A stretch of DNA of 51,255 nucleotides from Acidobacteriota bacterium. Its GTDB lineage: Bacteria > Acidobacteriota > Holophagae > Acanthopleuribacterales > Acanthopleuribacteraceae. The stretch covers positions 1 through 51,255 of the forward strand of contig JAGQSC010000052.1 of assembly GCA_020439745.1 (NCBI GenBank), in the 5' to 3' direction. Below are positions 15,436-26,100 of this stretch, in pieces (position 1 is the first letter of the stretch; the number at the start of each line of letters is the position of its first letter). Below the pieces are notes generated by a model. That model was not told where the DNA came from. It was given only the letters and a program-made list of their open reading frames with translations, and ran no database searches. A program made the position numbers and the translations under genes.

Positions 15436-17415
15436 ATGAAATACCTTTTGTTTTTGTTGCCTATTTGCGCCTTTGCGCAAACATCTCTAAATGAACGTGG
15501 TTTTGATCCTCGTGTTGATTACGAGCAACTGTACGATGATACGGTGTCCTTAGGCATTCCCTGGGATGATCGGAATCTCGACTTGACACTCGAAGATCTG
15601 GCGATTCTTCCCCCAACTGAGTTCGAGGATCGTCAAGCGATTCCCGTCTATTTTAGGGTGGGTTTGCGGCGGAACCTGCCACAATTGAGAAAAAGTGGCT
15701 CCGTCCAATATCCCCATTCAGCCGTGGAAGTGGTGCGCGTATTTTATGGAGGTCTCTATCGCGACGGCGTCTTTTCTGCTGACAAGGGCACTGGCATTAC
15801 AGTAAATAGCGAAGTGAACATCACCATGAACGCCGATTCCGCCGAGTCGGCAATCGCTATTAACCCTGTGGACCCAAGCAAGGTCATCGCGGGCGTCAAT
15901 GGACCGGGCGGCCAGAACATGTATTACTCTAATGACGGCGGCGCAACCTGGCAATTCGCACAAGTTCTGAGCGGCTCATGCTGCGATCCTACTGTGGACT
16001 GGTCTCCAGATGGAACCATTGCCTATGTGTCAACCTTGGGTAATTGTGGATTCTTCACGCTCTGCAACATTGAAATCTATACATCTACAAACAACGGCCA
16101 GAGTTGGGGGAACCAGGTATCCATCACCAACACCCAGGTTAGCGACAAACAATACCTGCACGTGGATCACGTACCTACCTCGCCTCATTTCGGCAATCTC
16201 TATGTGAGCTGGCATGATAACAACGTGCTCAAATTCGCGCGTTCAACCAACAACGGCGTCAGTTTTGATCCCATCGTTACCATGACGGGACCCCTGGGCA
16301 TTGGTAGCGATATTGCCTCGGACAGATCTGGCAACGTCTTCCACATATGGTCAAGCTATGCTAGCCAAACGGTTCGATTTGCGGTGTCCACGGATGGAGG
16401 CCAAACTTTCTCAAATGACGCGGTGATCACCACCGAGAACTCAGAGTTCAACTATCCCATACCGTGCTTTGATCAGAGACAAGTGCCGATCATTGTCAAT
16501 GCGACAGCTGACACAAGCACAGGCTCGTTTCAAGACAGAGTCTATGCCTGCTGGAATGACACACGTGATCCAGAAAGTACCACGCCCTCACAAAACCACA
16601 GCCAGATATGGGTGGCCTACAGTGATGATCTGGGCATGAATTGGAACCTCGTGAATCCACATCCCACCGCCGATGTGGGTACGGTAGACCGCTTTAATCC
16701 ATGGCTCGAGGTGGATCAGGACGGAACCGTTCATGTCATCTTCTATAGCACGCAAAACAACCCTAATCGTCTTGAGGCAGATATCTACCATGTTGCCTCC
16801 ACGGATGGTGGGCAGAATTGGAGTGTCCCACAGCGGGTTACGGCCACCAGCAGCAACTACATCAACGACAGCTTCCAGTTTGGCGACTACACAGGCATGT
16901 CTATCGTGGGAAATCAGATGCGACCCATTTGGACAGACAACCGCGCTTCAGTTGACGTTTTCACGGCCGAAATCACGACGAGCGGTGGCGGCGGAGACTA
17001 TGTACTAGTGGGACCAGCTACAACCACTGCAGGCTGCAAAAATGAGTCTCTGCCTGATATTGAGATTCAGGTTAACGCTGTTGGTGGATTCACAACGCCA
17101 GTATCGCTGACTTTGGGAACGCTTCCGTCGGGAATCACTGGCTCGATTGTTGGATCGCCAGTAACGCCGCCTGGAATGGCCATGGTTCAATTGACGACCG
17201 ATGGAACGGTTGCTGGTGGCATGCACGCAGTTAGTGTGCAGGGCGACGCGTTCGGCCTCATGCACGATGTCAATGTAGCGGTTTACGTGAGAGAAACGCC
17301 ATTGACAGACTTGTTGCCTGACTGGCTGGCTAACTTTGACCCGAACTACGACTTCAACGGAGACGGTGCACTGGACCTGATCGATTTCGCGTCGTTGATT
17401 AATTGTTACGAATAG
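15436..17415 (+). CDS. Secreted Asp-box (BNR/sialidase-fold) protein with C-terminal dockerin-like segment
   Basis: 659 residues from the ATG at 15436 (GGGGAG upstream); the longer frame lacks a good start. A clear signal peptide (MKYLLFLLPICAFAQ) leads to a pro-like region, then a beta-propeller with at least six Asp-box motifs: YSNDGGATW, STNNGQSW, STNNGVSF, STDGGQTF, SDDLGMNW, STDGGQNW. The sialidase catalytic Arg triad and FRIP motif are not obvious, so hydrolase activity should not be assumed. A beta-sandwich-like segment follows (about 535-620). The protein ends with a single dockerin-like calcium loop (DFNGDGALDLIDF) near the C-terminus. Such tails can mark secretion or cell-surface attachment. 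Confidence 0.75.
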   Translation: MKYLLFLLPICAFAQTSLNERGFDPRVDYEQLYDDTVSLGIPWDDRNLDLTLEDLAILPPTEFEDRQAIPVYFRVGLRRNLPQLRKSGSVQYPHSAVEVVRVFYGGLYRDGVFSADKGTGITVNSEVNITMNADSAESAIAINPVDPSKVIAGVNGPGGQNMYYSNDGGATWQFAQVLSGSCCDPTVDWSPDGTIAYVSTLGNCGFFTLCNIEIYTSTNNGQSWGNQVSITNTQVSDKQYLHVDHVPTSPHFGNLYVSWHDNNVLKFARSTNNGVSFDPIVTMTGPLGIGSDIASDRSGNVFHIWSSYASQTVRFAVSTDGGQTFSNDAVITTENSEFNYPIPCFDQRQVPIIVNATADTSTGSFQDRVYACWNDTRDPESTTPSQNHSQIWVAYSDDLGMNWNLVNPHPTADVGTVDRFNPWLEVDQDGTVHVIFYSTQNNPNRLEADIYHVASTDGGQNWSVPQRVTATSSNYINDSFQFGDYTGMSIVGNQMRPIWTDNRASVDVFTAEITTSGGGGDYVLVGPATTTAGCKNESLPDIEIQVNAVGGFTTPVSLTLGTLPSGITGSIVGSPVTPPGMAMVQLTTDGTVAGGMHAVSVQGDAFGLMHDVNVAVYVRETPLTDLLPDWLANFDPNYDFNGDGALDLIDFASLINCYE

Positions 17416-17778
17416 CTAGGTAGCCGCGGGTTCCGTCCGCCTGACGATTAGGAGCGCCTTCATCAATCCACGAGCTTCAAGAAACATATAAATAGCCTGA
17501 TACGTCTGATGCAGCCACCTTTCATCCAACCCCATGACTCGAAATCGAGCCCTGAGCGTTGGATCCGTGAGGTCGGGCGTGGATGCGACGTAAGTCGACG
17601 CCAGCGGAATGGCTCGAAGCACGGTCGTGTATTCATGAGTCGTGACGCGTTGACGGGTCCACTTGAGAATCAAACCTATCCCCATACGAGCCTGGGTCTC
17701 ATCAATGCCGATGCGGGCAGTAGTTTGCTCGATGAGGTCAGATTCCAGTGACAGCCAACAGGCAAAACAGATCAGCAA
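17416..17778 (-). CDS. Small DUF2780-like (VcgC/VcgE-type) protein
   Basis: 120 residues, TTG start at 17776-17778 only 3 bases after the stop of the large Asp-box gene; a CTGGAG ribosome-binding site overlaps that gene's end. A short hydrophobic leader (MLICFACWLSL) suggests export. The helical body (DLIEQTTARIGIDETQARMGIGLILKW ... LRAIPLASTYV ... LDERWLHQTYQAIYMFLEARG), quoted here in shortened form, resembles the DUF2780 pattern of a glycine-flanked helix, an Ala-Ile-Pro segment and a final helix-turn-helix pair. Family assignment is from pattern memory. Function unknown; probably cotranscribed with the upstream gene. Confidence 0.55.
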   Translation of the reverse strand: MLICFACWLSLESDLIEQTTARIGIDETQARMGIGLILKWTRQRVTTHEYTTVLRAIPLASTYVASTPDLTDPTLRARFRVMGLDERWLHQTYQAIYMFLEARGLMKALLIVRRTEPAAT

Positions 17779-17781
17779 GGT

Positions 17782-20700
17782 TCACTCCAGTGGAATGGCG
17801 TTTCCGATGGCTGGTTCTGCATAATCGTTAAAGACAAATGCCACGCCAACAAGGGGCGCATCTGATTCGGCGATTACGTAGACATCGCGGGCACTTGCTG
17901 GGAGAAGGCTGTTCACGACGGCAGCGAAAGGCCTCAAAGGCTCTAACGAAGACAGGGTGGTCTGATCTTTTAGGATCAATGCACCTTCTTGACTGAAAAA
18001 CGACAGCGTGACGGACGCAGATGCCGTGTCGGTCTGAACCACAACGGGAGCTGAAGTCATCCCTCCAAAAGTGGGCAGAAAAGGGAATAGCAGTCGCTTT
18101 CGAGCTTGGCTTTGAGGTCCAATGGCTACGGCCACACCTTGGGAAGGTGATTGGCCGGTCCCCGTTTGCAGATTGTAAGTTATCCACCTGCCAGCTAATT
18201 CAAGATTGGATTCCACCTCCACAGAGAATCCCAGACCATCGCCCAGCTCGGAAAACAACGCTCCGGCTGAGGCTTCCAGAAATCCATGTGCTGGGACCGA
18301 GGCTTGAGTCATGGCACTGTCGCCGTTGCTACGGCGGGCCGTTAACGAGATTATTGCTTCTTCTGCGTTGGGGTTATTAACGACCAAAATGGACTCAAAT
18401 TGGTTATTTTTTGAGATCCATGGATACAAGAGACGGGTGTCGCGAAATGCTGTGGCATTACCAATGGCCGGTTCTGCTCCGGCGTTGAAGGTAAATGTGA
18501 GGCCGGTCAGCGGCTGGTTTCCGCGCGCAATTACACTCAGATTTTCGGATGCATCCACCAAATCGCTCACAACGGCCGCAAAGGGCCTTAGAGGTGAAAG
18601 TTGTGTTACTGCGGCTTGATCTTCCAGCACAAGTTGTCCTGAAGCATTGTAGAACGACAGTGCAATGGCAGTTGGTTGATCCCCCAAATTCACGATGACC
18701 GGTGCCGATGTCCAGCCATCGACGGTGGGCAAATATCCCAATAGTAAGGACTGGTCTACAAAATCAGGATCCTGCCGAACAACCGCAACCCCTTGGGAAG
18801 GTGAAGCACCGGAAGCAGCATCCAGGTTCTGGGTGACCCAGTTCCCATATATGAGATCCTCGTAGGATGCCAAGGACACAGTGAACCCCGGTCCCTCACC
18901 TAAAGCCTCGAAAAGGGATGTCGTGGACTCTCGCAAAAAACCGTTGGGTGCGATGGTTCGCTTGATGGCGACCTCATCGCCGCTAGCGCGTCGCGCTGTC
19001 AAATTCACCAGCGCTTCTCTTTCGGACAAATTGTTGGCGACCAGGATGCTGTTGAACTGCTGATTGCTGGAAACCCATGGATAAATGAGTTCGCGCGTGG
19101 GCGCCGGCACCTGCCCTGACCCATTGACCGAGACCTGATCGATCGCCCAACCCCAACCCGCTACGGCCGGATCTGAGTAAAGCCGGAAGCGGACAAAAAC
19201 AACCTCACCAGGCATGAACGTCTGATTGATGTCGATTTCGTGAAGTTGATACATGGACTCGTCAGGGGAGGTGCCGGAATTGTAAGCATTGAGCCAGTTA
19301 CTGTTGGCACGTGAATCGTAGCCATCTGCCAGAGGAACCCAATCAATGCCGTTATTGCTAGCTTCTACGATGACGTAATCCCAGAACTGAGGATCACCAA
19401 ACACACCAGATCCTGTACCGGGTTCCACCAAGACCACATCCCGATATGCAATCAGGGTTTGCCCTGACTGAACTTGAATGGGTTTTTTCAACCAAAGCAC
19501 GTAATCCTGGCCTGTCGCGTAGGGGTGAGCGGTGTGTGCGGCACCATTTGAAAATCCATTGGGTACGGATCTTTGAAATCCTGCCGCTTGGAAATCTGTG
19601 AACTGAGTATCGGTGTCTAAGTTATTAGAATATTGAAGGACCGGTTCTGTGATGAATACCGCTATGCTGCGAGCGGCCGATTTGTATATTTGACCCGACT
19701 TATGAGCCGCCAGTGAAACCGTAAAAGTCCCATTTTGGACGACAGGCAGCCACAATTGTCTCTTTTCCAGTTCCGAATTCGCCGCCAGATCCAGTGCCAG
19801 TTGGCTATTGACAAAGACTTGGGTTCGTTCGTACTTGTCCCGCAGATCTATTTCTAGCAACACATCGCCTGTAGGGTGCATGGCCAGTTTGGCGATGCGT
19901 GGATTGATCACAGCCGTTGGCTTCTGGACCTCTAAGAGCTCGGGTATGGTGACAGACCAGATGCCAAGTCCTTGCGTGGCCGCGACGATCTGGTCCTCGA
20001 TAATGTTCAACTGAAAGATGGCTACATGTGGCAGTCCGTTGTCGGCATAGCTCCATGAAGTGCCGCTGTCAGTAGAGACAAAAAGGCCGATTTCGGTGCC
20101 GGCCCATAGTTCTGCGGGCCTGTGGGGCATGACGAGCAACGAAAAAACGGCTACATTGGGAAATCCATTCGAACTGATGCCCGCGTTCCCAGCAAATCCG
20201 GACAAGTCCTGCCAGGATTGTCCCAGGTCGTCGGTCATTAGGACTTTTTCTGCGCCGGGAGCCGAAAAGAGCAGGTAGGCTGTATCCCGGTCCAGCGGAT
20301 GCGTGGCCACACCAGATGATTCATCAACCGTGTTGGGAAGTGACGTAACCTCTCGGAACGTGAGCCCACTGTCTTCTGAAACATAGATGCCGCCACGCAA
20401 GCCACTGGGCGGGTCGATGGAGCGACGAGACGTCGCCCACACCACTTGCGGCGCGATGGAGGAGATTTCAACATTGTCAAAAGGCCGGTACCCAATCCAG
20501 CCACCGGGAAGTGTTGACAAGGTCCAGTCCATACCGAAATTGTCCGAGCGACCAATGCCATTGGAACCCACGGCGAATACCAAGTCTGGGTCTGGACTGC
20601 CGGATGCGATTTTGGTGATAAATGGCTGAAACCCCAGTGCTGGAACTGAAAACGACTGCCAGGTTTGACCTGCATCCAGAGAGCGCGCAAAGCCTCCACT

Positions 20701-22446
20701 TTGAGACCCTCCCAAAAGCCAGTTGGGGTTGGCATCATTCCAGACTGCTTCAAATCCGTCTCCGCCAATTACGTGACGCCATATGGATTGTGGATTGGGG
20801 TCAGCACCCGAGAGCCATGTTCCGTTGTCTTGCGTGCCGCCTATATAGCTGTTGCTTCCCGGCTGCTTATCCACACCGTAGAATTGGGTGGTTTGCATGC
20901 CGGTCAACTGTACCCAGTTCAGTCCACCATCCTGAGAGAATCCCACGCCGCCATCATTGCCGTCCAAAATCCAGAATTGCTGGCTTGCGGGATTGATGGG
21001 CACACATACCAACGCGTGGTGGTCGGCATGCACGAAGGGAAGGCCAACACTCACAAGCCAGTTGCTGATCTGTGAGGCCCGTCGGGTGTTGTTGTTGGCG
21101 TTAACGTCAATACGAAATAGGTTCACACCTCCTACGAACACTACGTTGGGGTCAAAAGGGTGAACCGCAAGGGTGTTGTCAAACCAACCCGCTGTATAGG
21201 CGCCGGTGGCGCCTGATTGACTGAACGCGTTGAACCAGTTGGGGTCGTTGCCCGTGTCGGGTAAAAGAAGCCAGGTATCGCCCCCATTGCGCGACATATA
21301 GAGATCCGCAATACCTCGAGGGCGTTCGACAGCTGCGTACAGACGGTCTGGATCGGTGGGTGCAATCGCCATCTCAATTCGTACGGAAATGCCCGCTAGC
21401 CCGAATCCATTTCCAGAAGGGTTGCCAATGTCGGCAGGAAGAGCCATGTTATTTGCGACCACTTGCCATGTCTCTCCCGCGTCGTTGGATCGGATCACGC
21501 CCACCTCATTGACGGTAGCGAATAGACGCGAGAAGTTGTTGGGGTGGTGGACAAGCTGCTGAACGCGATTGTCGGTTTGGGTTCCAAATGTGGCATCGGA
21601 ATCAAAAACCACCCGCCACGAGAGACCTCCATCAGTACTCTTAAAAATGGCGGATTTCCGATTACCTCCCTTGGTACCAAGATGGCTGAAACTGTCATTC
21701 GTGCAGGCCAGCAAAACGTTGGCATTGGAGGGGTCGACGACAATTCGGTTTACGGCTTCGAGCAAAGCGCCTCCGGCCGTACTTTCCAATTGAAACCAAG
21801 TTTCGCCATGATCGATGGACTTCCAGATTCCGGATCCAGCTAGCTCCACTACGCGACCATAGCCCATCCCTGTGGCTGCATAAAAAATGTTGGGCGCGGA
21901 CGGTGCTTGAACAAGCCAGGTAGTTGAGAGCGCGGCGAGCTCTGGCGATTGGAAGGACCAATTGGACCCAGCGTCGGTAGTCTTCCAGATGCCGCCGCCT
22001 ATGCTGGCGACAAACCATGTTCGGTGGGTGGTGTCACTTGCATCAACCACCACACAACGGACTCTTCCACTTACATTTCCGGGTCCGCGCCAGGTCCAAG
22101 GTAACATTTCTGATGGACCCTTTTTGCGGTGTTCCGCCAAGCGGCGTTCATGGACCAGGTAATTGGAAGCGTAGGTTTCACCATTGGGGCCCGTTTTGAT
22201 TTGTGCAAACGCTTCCATGAGCTGATCAGGGTAATCCTGGGTGATTTTGGCTCTTACCTTGGCTGTCTCCATGCGGATGAGCGCTCCGCGTTTTGAGTCC
22301 GGCTCGACTTGGAAATAGGCGTCGGCCAGTTGTTTGAGGATCCCTTGAGGCGACGTGTCTTGAGGTCTTCGCGAATGAGATGGCCAGAACAACACAAGCA
22401 CCGAAAAGATGATCACGACAATGGATCGTAACGTGGTGCGGCGCAT
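17782..22446 (-). CDS. Large secreted Asp-box propeller protein with duplicated C-terminal beta modules
   Basis: 1554 residues with an N-terminal signal anchor (residues 7-24). Residues about 110-860 form one or two beta-propellers with roughly eleven Asp-box motifs (for example TTDAGSNW, SIDHGETW, STDGGLSW, SNDAGETW, STDSGTSW), as in Vps10/sortilin-like and xyloglucanase-like folds. A jelly-roll segment at about 960-1115 (WDYVIVEASNNGIDWVPLAD; WGWAIDQVSV) resembles the accessory domain of immune-inhibitor-A-type proteins. Residues about 1122-1338 and 1339-1554 are a tandem duplication of a 216-residue module. No LPxTG, PEP-CTERM or Por tail is visible. It may bind or hydrolyse polysaccharide, but no catalytic site can be named. 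It lies 100 bases downstream of the response regulator gene. Confidence 0.8.
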   Translation of the reverse strand: MRRTTLRSIVVIIFSVLVLFWPSHSRRPQDTSPQGILKQLADAYFQVEPDSKRGALIRMETAKVRAKITQDYPDQLMEAFAQIKTGPNGETYASNYLVHERRLAEHRKKGPSEMLPWTWRGPGNVSGRVRCVVVDASDTTHRTWFVASIGGGIWKTTDAGSNWSFQSPELAALSTTWLVQAPSAPNIFYAATGMGYGRVVELAGSGIWKSIDHGETWFQLESTAGGALLEAVNRIVVDPSNANVLLACTNDSFSHLGTKGGNRKSAIFKSTDGGLSWRVVFDSDATFGTQTDNRVQQLVHHPNNFSRLFATVNEVGVIRSNDAGETWQVVANNMALPADIGNPSGNGFGLAGISVRIEMAIAPTDPDRLYAAVERPRGIADLYMSRNGGDTWLLLPDTGNDPNWFNAFSQSGATGAYTAGWFDNTLAVHPFDPNVVFVGGVNLFRIDVNANNNTRRASQISNWLVSVGLPFVHADHHALVCVPINPASQQFWILDGNDGGVGFSQDGGLNWVQLTGMQTTQFYGVDKQPGSNSYIGGTQDNGTWLSGADPNPQSIWRHVIGGDGFEAVWNDANPNWLLGGSQSGGFARSLDAGQTWQSFSVPALGFQPFITKIASGSPDPDLVFAVGSNGIGRSDNFGMDWTLSTLPGGWIGYRPFDNVEISSIAPQVVWATSRRSIDPPSGLRGGIYVSEDSGLTFREVTSLPNTVDESSGVATHPLDRDTAYLLFSAPGAEKVLMTDDLGQSWQDLSGFAGNAGISSNGFPNVAVFSLLVMPHRPAELWAGTEIGLFVSTDSGTSWSYADNGLPHVAIFQLNIIEDQIVAATQGLGIWSVTIPELLEVQKPTAVINPRIAKLAMHPTGDVLLEIDLRDKYERTQVFVNSQLALDLAANSELEKRQLWLPVVQNGTFTVSLAAHKSGQIYKSAARSIAVFITEPVLQYSNNLDTDTQFTDFQAAGFQRSVPNGFSNGAAHTAHPYATGQDYVLWLKKPIQVQSGQTLIAYRDVVLVEPGTGSGVFGDPQFWDYVIVEASNNGIDWVPLADGYDSRANSNWLNAYNSGTSPDESMYQLHEIDINQTFMPGEVVFVRFRLYSDPAVAGWGWAIDQVSVNGSGQVPAPTRELIYPWVSSNQQFNSILVANNLSEREALVNLTARRASGDEVAIKRTIAPNGFLRESTTSLFEALGEGPGFTVSLASYEDLIYGNWVTQNLDAASGASPSQGVAVVRQDPDFVDQSLLLGYLPTVDGWTSAPVIVNLGDQPTAIALSFYNASGQLVLEDQAAVTQLSPLRPFAAVVSDLVDASENLSVIARGNQPLTGLTFTFNAGAEPAIGNATAFRDTRLLYPWISKNNQFESILVVNNPNAEEAIISLTARRSNGDSAMTQASVPAHGFLEASAGALFSELGDGLGFSVEVESNLELAGRWITYNLQTGTGQSPSQGVAVAIGPQSQARKRLLFPFLPTFGGMTSAPVVVQTDTASASVTLSFFSQEGALILKDQTTLSSLEPLRPFAAVVNSLLPASARDVYVIAESDAPLVGVAFVFNDYAEPAIGNAIPLE

Positions 22447-22546
22447 GGGTTCCTCCGACTGATTGGCTTGTTTTAAGCTTAGGCCGAGCGACGAGGTTTT
22501 GCCATGGGTCCGGGTACTTAATTCATTGAGTACTGTTGCTCATGAG

Positions 22547-23173
22547 TCAGACGTCAACGAGGTCTGACCTGTGGAACAAGGCATATTCAAGGAGTTTGTT
22601 GTAGCCTCGTATCTCTAACTTGCGGCACATATTCGCCCGGTGATTTTGCACCGTTCGCAAGCTCAGATCGAGTTCATCGGCGATTTCGCGGCTGGTGTAG
22701 TTTTCGGAAATCAGACGCAAGACCTTCAGTTCGCTTTGGGTGAGTAAGTTCAATTCGTTGCTTTTTCGGCCGTTCCTAACCAACAGGTCCGTTAATGATG
22801 GGCTGACAAACCGTTTTCCTTTGACGACCTGTCGGATACATCGCACCAGTTCATCCACGGCGCATTCCTTCAACAAATAACCCCAGGCGCCTTGATTCAT
22901 GGCCTCTTTGAAAAACGCGTCGTCGTCATACATGGTGAGCATGATGACGCGTACGTTGTCACCCTGCAGGTGCCTCAAGGCCTCTATCCCATTGAAATGG
23001 GGCATAGATACGTCGAGTACAGCTATTTCCGGTTTTAACTCATGAATCAATTCCACAGCTTGCGCCCCATCACTGGCTTCTCCCACCACGACCATATCGG
23101 AGTTGTCAGCAATGACATTGACGAAGCCTCGACGAACAATTGGGTGGTCGTCTGCGATCACGATACGAATCAT
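22547..23173 (-). CDS. NarL/LuxR-type response regulator
   Basis: 208 residues. The receiver domain has the acidic pocket IADDHP, the phospho-acceptor D54 in AVLDVSMP, the switch Thr in VIMLTMYDDD and the conserved Lys in YLLKE. The C-terminal LuxR helix-turn-helix is at about 145-190 (LTQSELKVLRLISENYTSREIADELDLS, shown split: LTQSELKVLRLIS, YTSREIADELDLS, RTVQNHRANM). The start codon overlaps the histidine kinase stop by 4 bases (ATGA), so the two form a cognate pair. Likely targets include the adjacent propeller-protein genes, by position only. Confidence 0.93.
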   Translation of the reverse strand: MIRIVIADDHPIVRRGFVNVIADNSDMVVVGEASDGAQAVELIHELKPEIAVLDVSMPHFNGIEALRHLQGDNVRVIMLTMYDDDAFFKEAMNQGAWGYLLKECAVDELVRCIRQVVKGKRFVSPSLTDLLVRNGRKSNELNLLTQSELKVLRLISENYTSREIADELDLSLRTVQNHRANMCRKLEIRGYNKLLEYALFHRSDLVDV

Positions 23174-26100
23174 CGAGAACCTTCTAGCGGCATGCTGATC
23201 TTAATGCGCGTGCCTTGATTGGGTGCTGAATGGATGGAGAACGTCCCTCCTGAAAGGCGCATACGCTCGGCCATCCCTGTCAAGCCCAGACCATTTGACG
23301 CATGGGCGCGATTGAATCCACATCCATCATCCCATATTTCCAGTTCAAAGCGATTTCCGCCGTGGCGGGAATAAACGCCAGCCTGTTTGGCTTTGGCGTG
23401 ACGGCAAATATTGGTGATCGCCTCTTGAACCAGTCGGTATACATGAATCTCAAATTCCTTGTTGAGTTGGGGCCATTCAGATAGATCACAACTGAACTCG
23501 GTGTCCGCAATATGTCTCGCTTTTTCAAGAACGGCTTCAATAGCTTTGACACAACCCAGGCGATCGAGCACGTGCGGGTGCAACTGATGTGAGATATTGC
23601 GAGACTCCTCAATGGCGTGTAACACGTACTCAGGCAGTTCACCAATGGCATCCTTGGCTTCCGGCTGTTTTTGGAGAAAGCGAAGGAGGTCGGTTCTGAT
23701 AGCCATCAACGTTTGACTGAGCCCGTCATGGAGTTCAATGGCGAGACGACGACGTTCACGTTCCCGTGAATCAATGAGCTCCTTGGAAAACGCATCCCGC
23801 ACAGCCTGTAATCGTTTTCGGTTGAGGAACCTGTGTCGCCACCACAGTCCCAGTGTCGTGCCAATCAGAGAGACAAATATCAAGCGGAACCACCAAGTGC
23901 CCCAAAACGGTGGCAAAACGTGGATGGTCAGGGAACGACCCACGGAATCCCAAACACCGTCACTGTTGCTGGATACTACGTCTAGTTGATAGGTCCCGGC
24001 AGGCAGGTGAGGATAGCTGACAAATCTGCGATGAGACGGATCACTCCACTGGTTATCCAGGTGACGCAGGCGGTAGCGGAACTTATTCAAGGATGGGTTG
24101 GTAAAGTCCATGGCTGCGAATTCAACCGAGAACACCGAGTCTTTGTGACTCAAAGTGATGTCATCAATCTCGTTAAATGAAGTCGTGGATTGGTAGGGGA
24201 GTCCGGAAACGAGGAGTGATGTGAAGACGGTTTTCGGGGGGATCTCATTGCGACGAATGGTGGTGGGATCGAAATAGGTAAACCCTGAAACCCCTCCGAA
24301 TAGCAGTTTCCCATTTGGTAACGAGGTATATGCGCCGGTGTTGAATTCATTGCTTTGCAGGCCGTCGGAAACGGTGTAGTGCAACATCTCCTTGGTATCC
24401 GTGTGCAGCCGTGTTAGGCCGCGATTAGTACTCATCCAAAGATACACACCGTCAGACAACAATCCATAAACCACATTGTTCGCTAGGCCATCGTAGGTGG
24501 TGAGCGATTCAAAGGTGTCACTGGATGGATGGAAAAGGTTTAGGCCCGCTCCGTACGTGCCAACCCAAATTCGGTCCTTATAGTCTTTCAGAACAGAGGT
24601 GACAATGGGACTGCTCAGACCGCGAGAAGCATCCAACACGTGAACCGTGCTACCGACCAGGTGAAACAGGCCCTGCCCTGCGCTACCGACCCATAAGGAG
24701 CCATCGTCGTCAGGCATGATGCAGCTGACCGAAGTCATATCACTTGTCACCTGTCGCACCTCGTTTTTTTCAGAGACAAGCCACAACCCAAATCCCAGCG
24801 TACCAGCCAGGACACCTTCCTTGGTAGCAAGGAGAGCGGAAATATGCGGGCGCAGGGCTTGTTCGCCGCGCTTGAGTGAGACGTCTTGGATGTCGGTGAT
24901 TTCTATATGGTCGGAGTGGTCATGTGTGTCCATGCGGAGTAGCCCATTGCGCGAACCCACCCACAACACGTTGCTGGGATGCTCGAGCAGGCACCCGATA
25001 TGGTCGTTGGGACATGGTCCGTCGTCGCATGGCCAAGCTAGATCGACAAAGTCGGATATGAGTGGGTCGTAAAGGTAGACGCCCTGGTTGGAACCGACCC
25101 AGAATCTCCCATCAGATCGGGGCGCAAAGCTGTAGGTGAGAGCTGTACGCATGGCGTCAATAGATGGCGTGATGGTTTTGAACGATTGTTTGAGATGCGT
25201 GACTTTGTGGATGCCACCCAGTACGGTGCCAATCCAGAGATTACCCGCGTGGTCATCCAGGAGCGCGACGACATTGTTGGAAAGAAGGCTATTGCTGTCT
25301 TGTGGGTTGTGTCGGGACGTGTTGTAGGAGACGCCATCGAATGCAGTGACACCGCCGGTTGTACCGATCCATAGCCTGCCGTTTGGCTCGCGTTCAAAGG
25401 CGTTCACGACCGGAGAAGGTAGGGGTGGGAGGACAACTTGGTTGAGCAGTTTACGCCATGTGTCGGCCTGATCTTGGGTAAGCGTGTGTATTTGGATGCC
25501 GTAAAACCAACGTGCATCCGGTGGTACGGCATTCCATGCAGCGGGGTCATGGCTCTCATCTGATACCACGTTCGCGACATAACTACCTTTTTCAAGCCGG
25601 ATGACCTCTCGATGAACTCGATTCTTGAGAGACCCTCCAGCGTGTCGTCCCTGTCCCATCTCCCAAATACGGCGATGCCCGTTTTGGATCCATGCGGTAT
25701 CCGCGCGTTGCCCCAGCCCCTCGCCAACGGCTGTCACCAACACGTCTGTTTCATGGTCGAGATAGAACAGCTCACTTGAGTGCTGGTGCTTTTGAACGAT
25801 GGGTACTGACGCCACAAGTTGACCCTCGTTTGGATCTGCTGCAGCCTTGTCCGAATATTGTTGATAAGTAGGCCCCTCACCCCAACCCATGTATGACACA
25901 GGTATGTGATCTTTGAGCTGGGTCGCACCTCCGTTGGTCCCTATCCACACACTGCCATTTGGCTCCGTAAAGATTGTATTGATGGACGAGGCCGAGAGTT
26001 GATCTGGCAATTCCTGGGTTGCGGTCCATTCTTTTAGCTGTTGAGGGTGGTCCACCTCCCAGATGGTGATGCCCCAGTTTTGCGACCAAGGTGAGGTGGG

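Noticed and set aside
15436-17415. Calling the Asp-box protein a sialidase
   Set aside because: Asp-boxes alone do not prove sialidase activity; the FRIP motif and catalytic Arg triad, Glu and Tyr could not be located.
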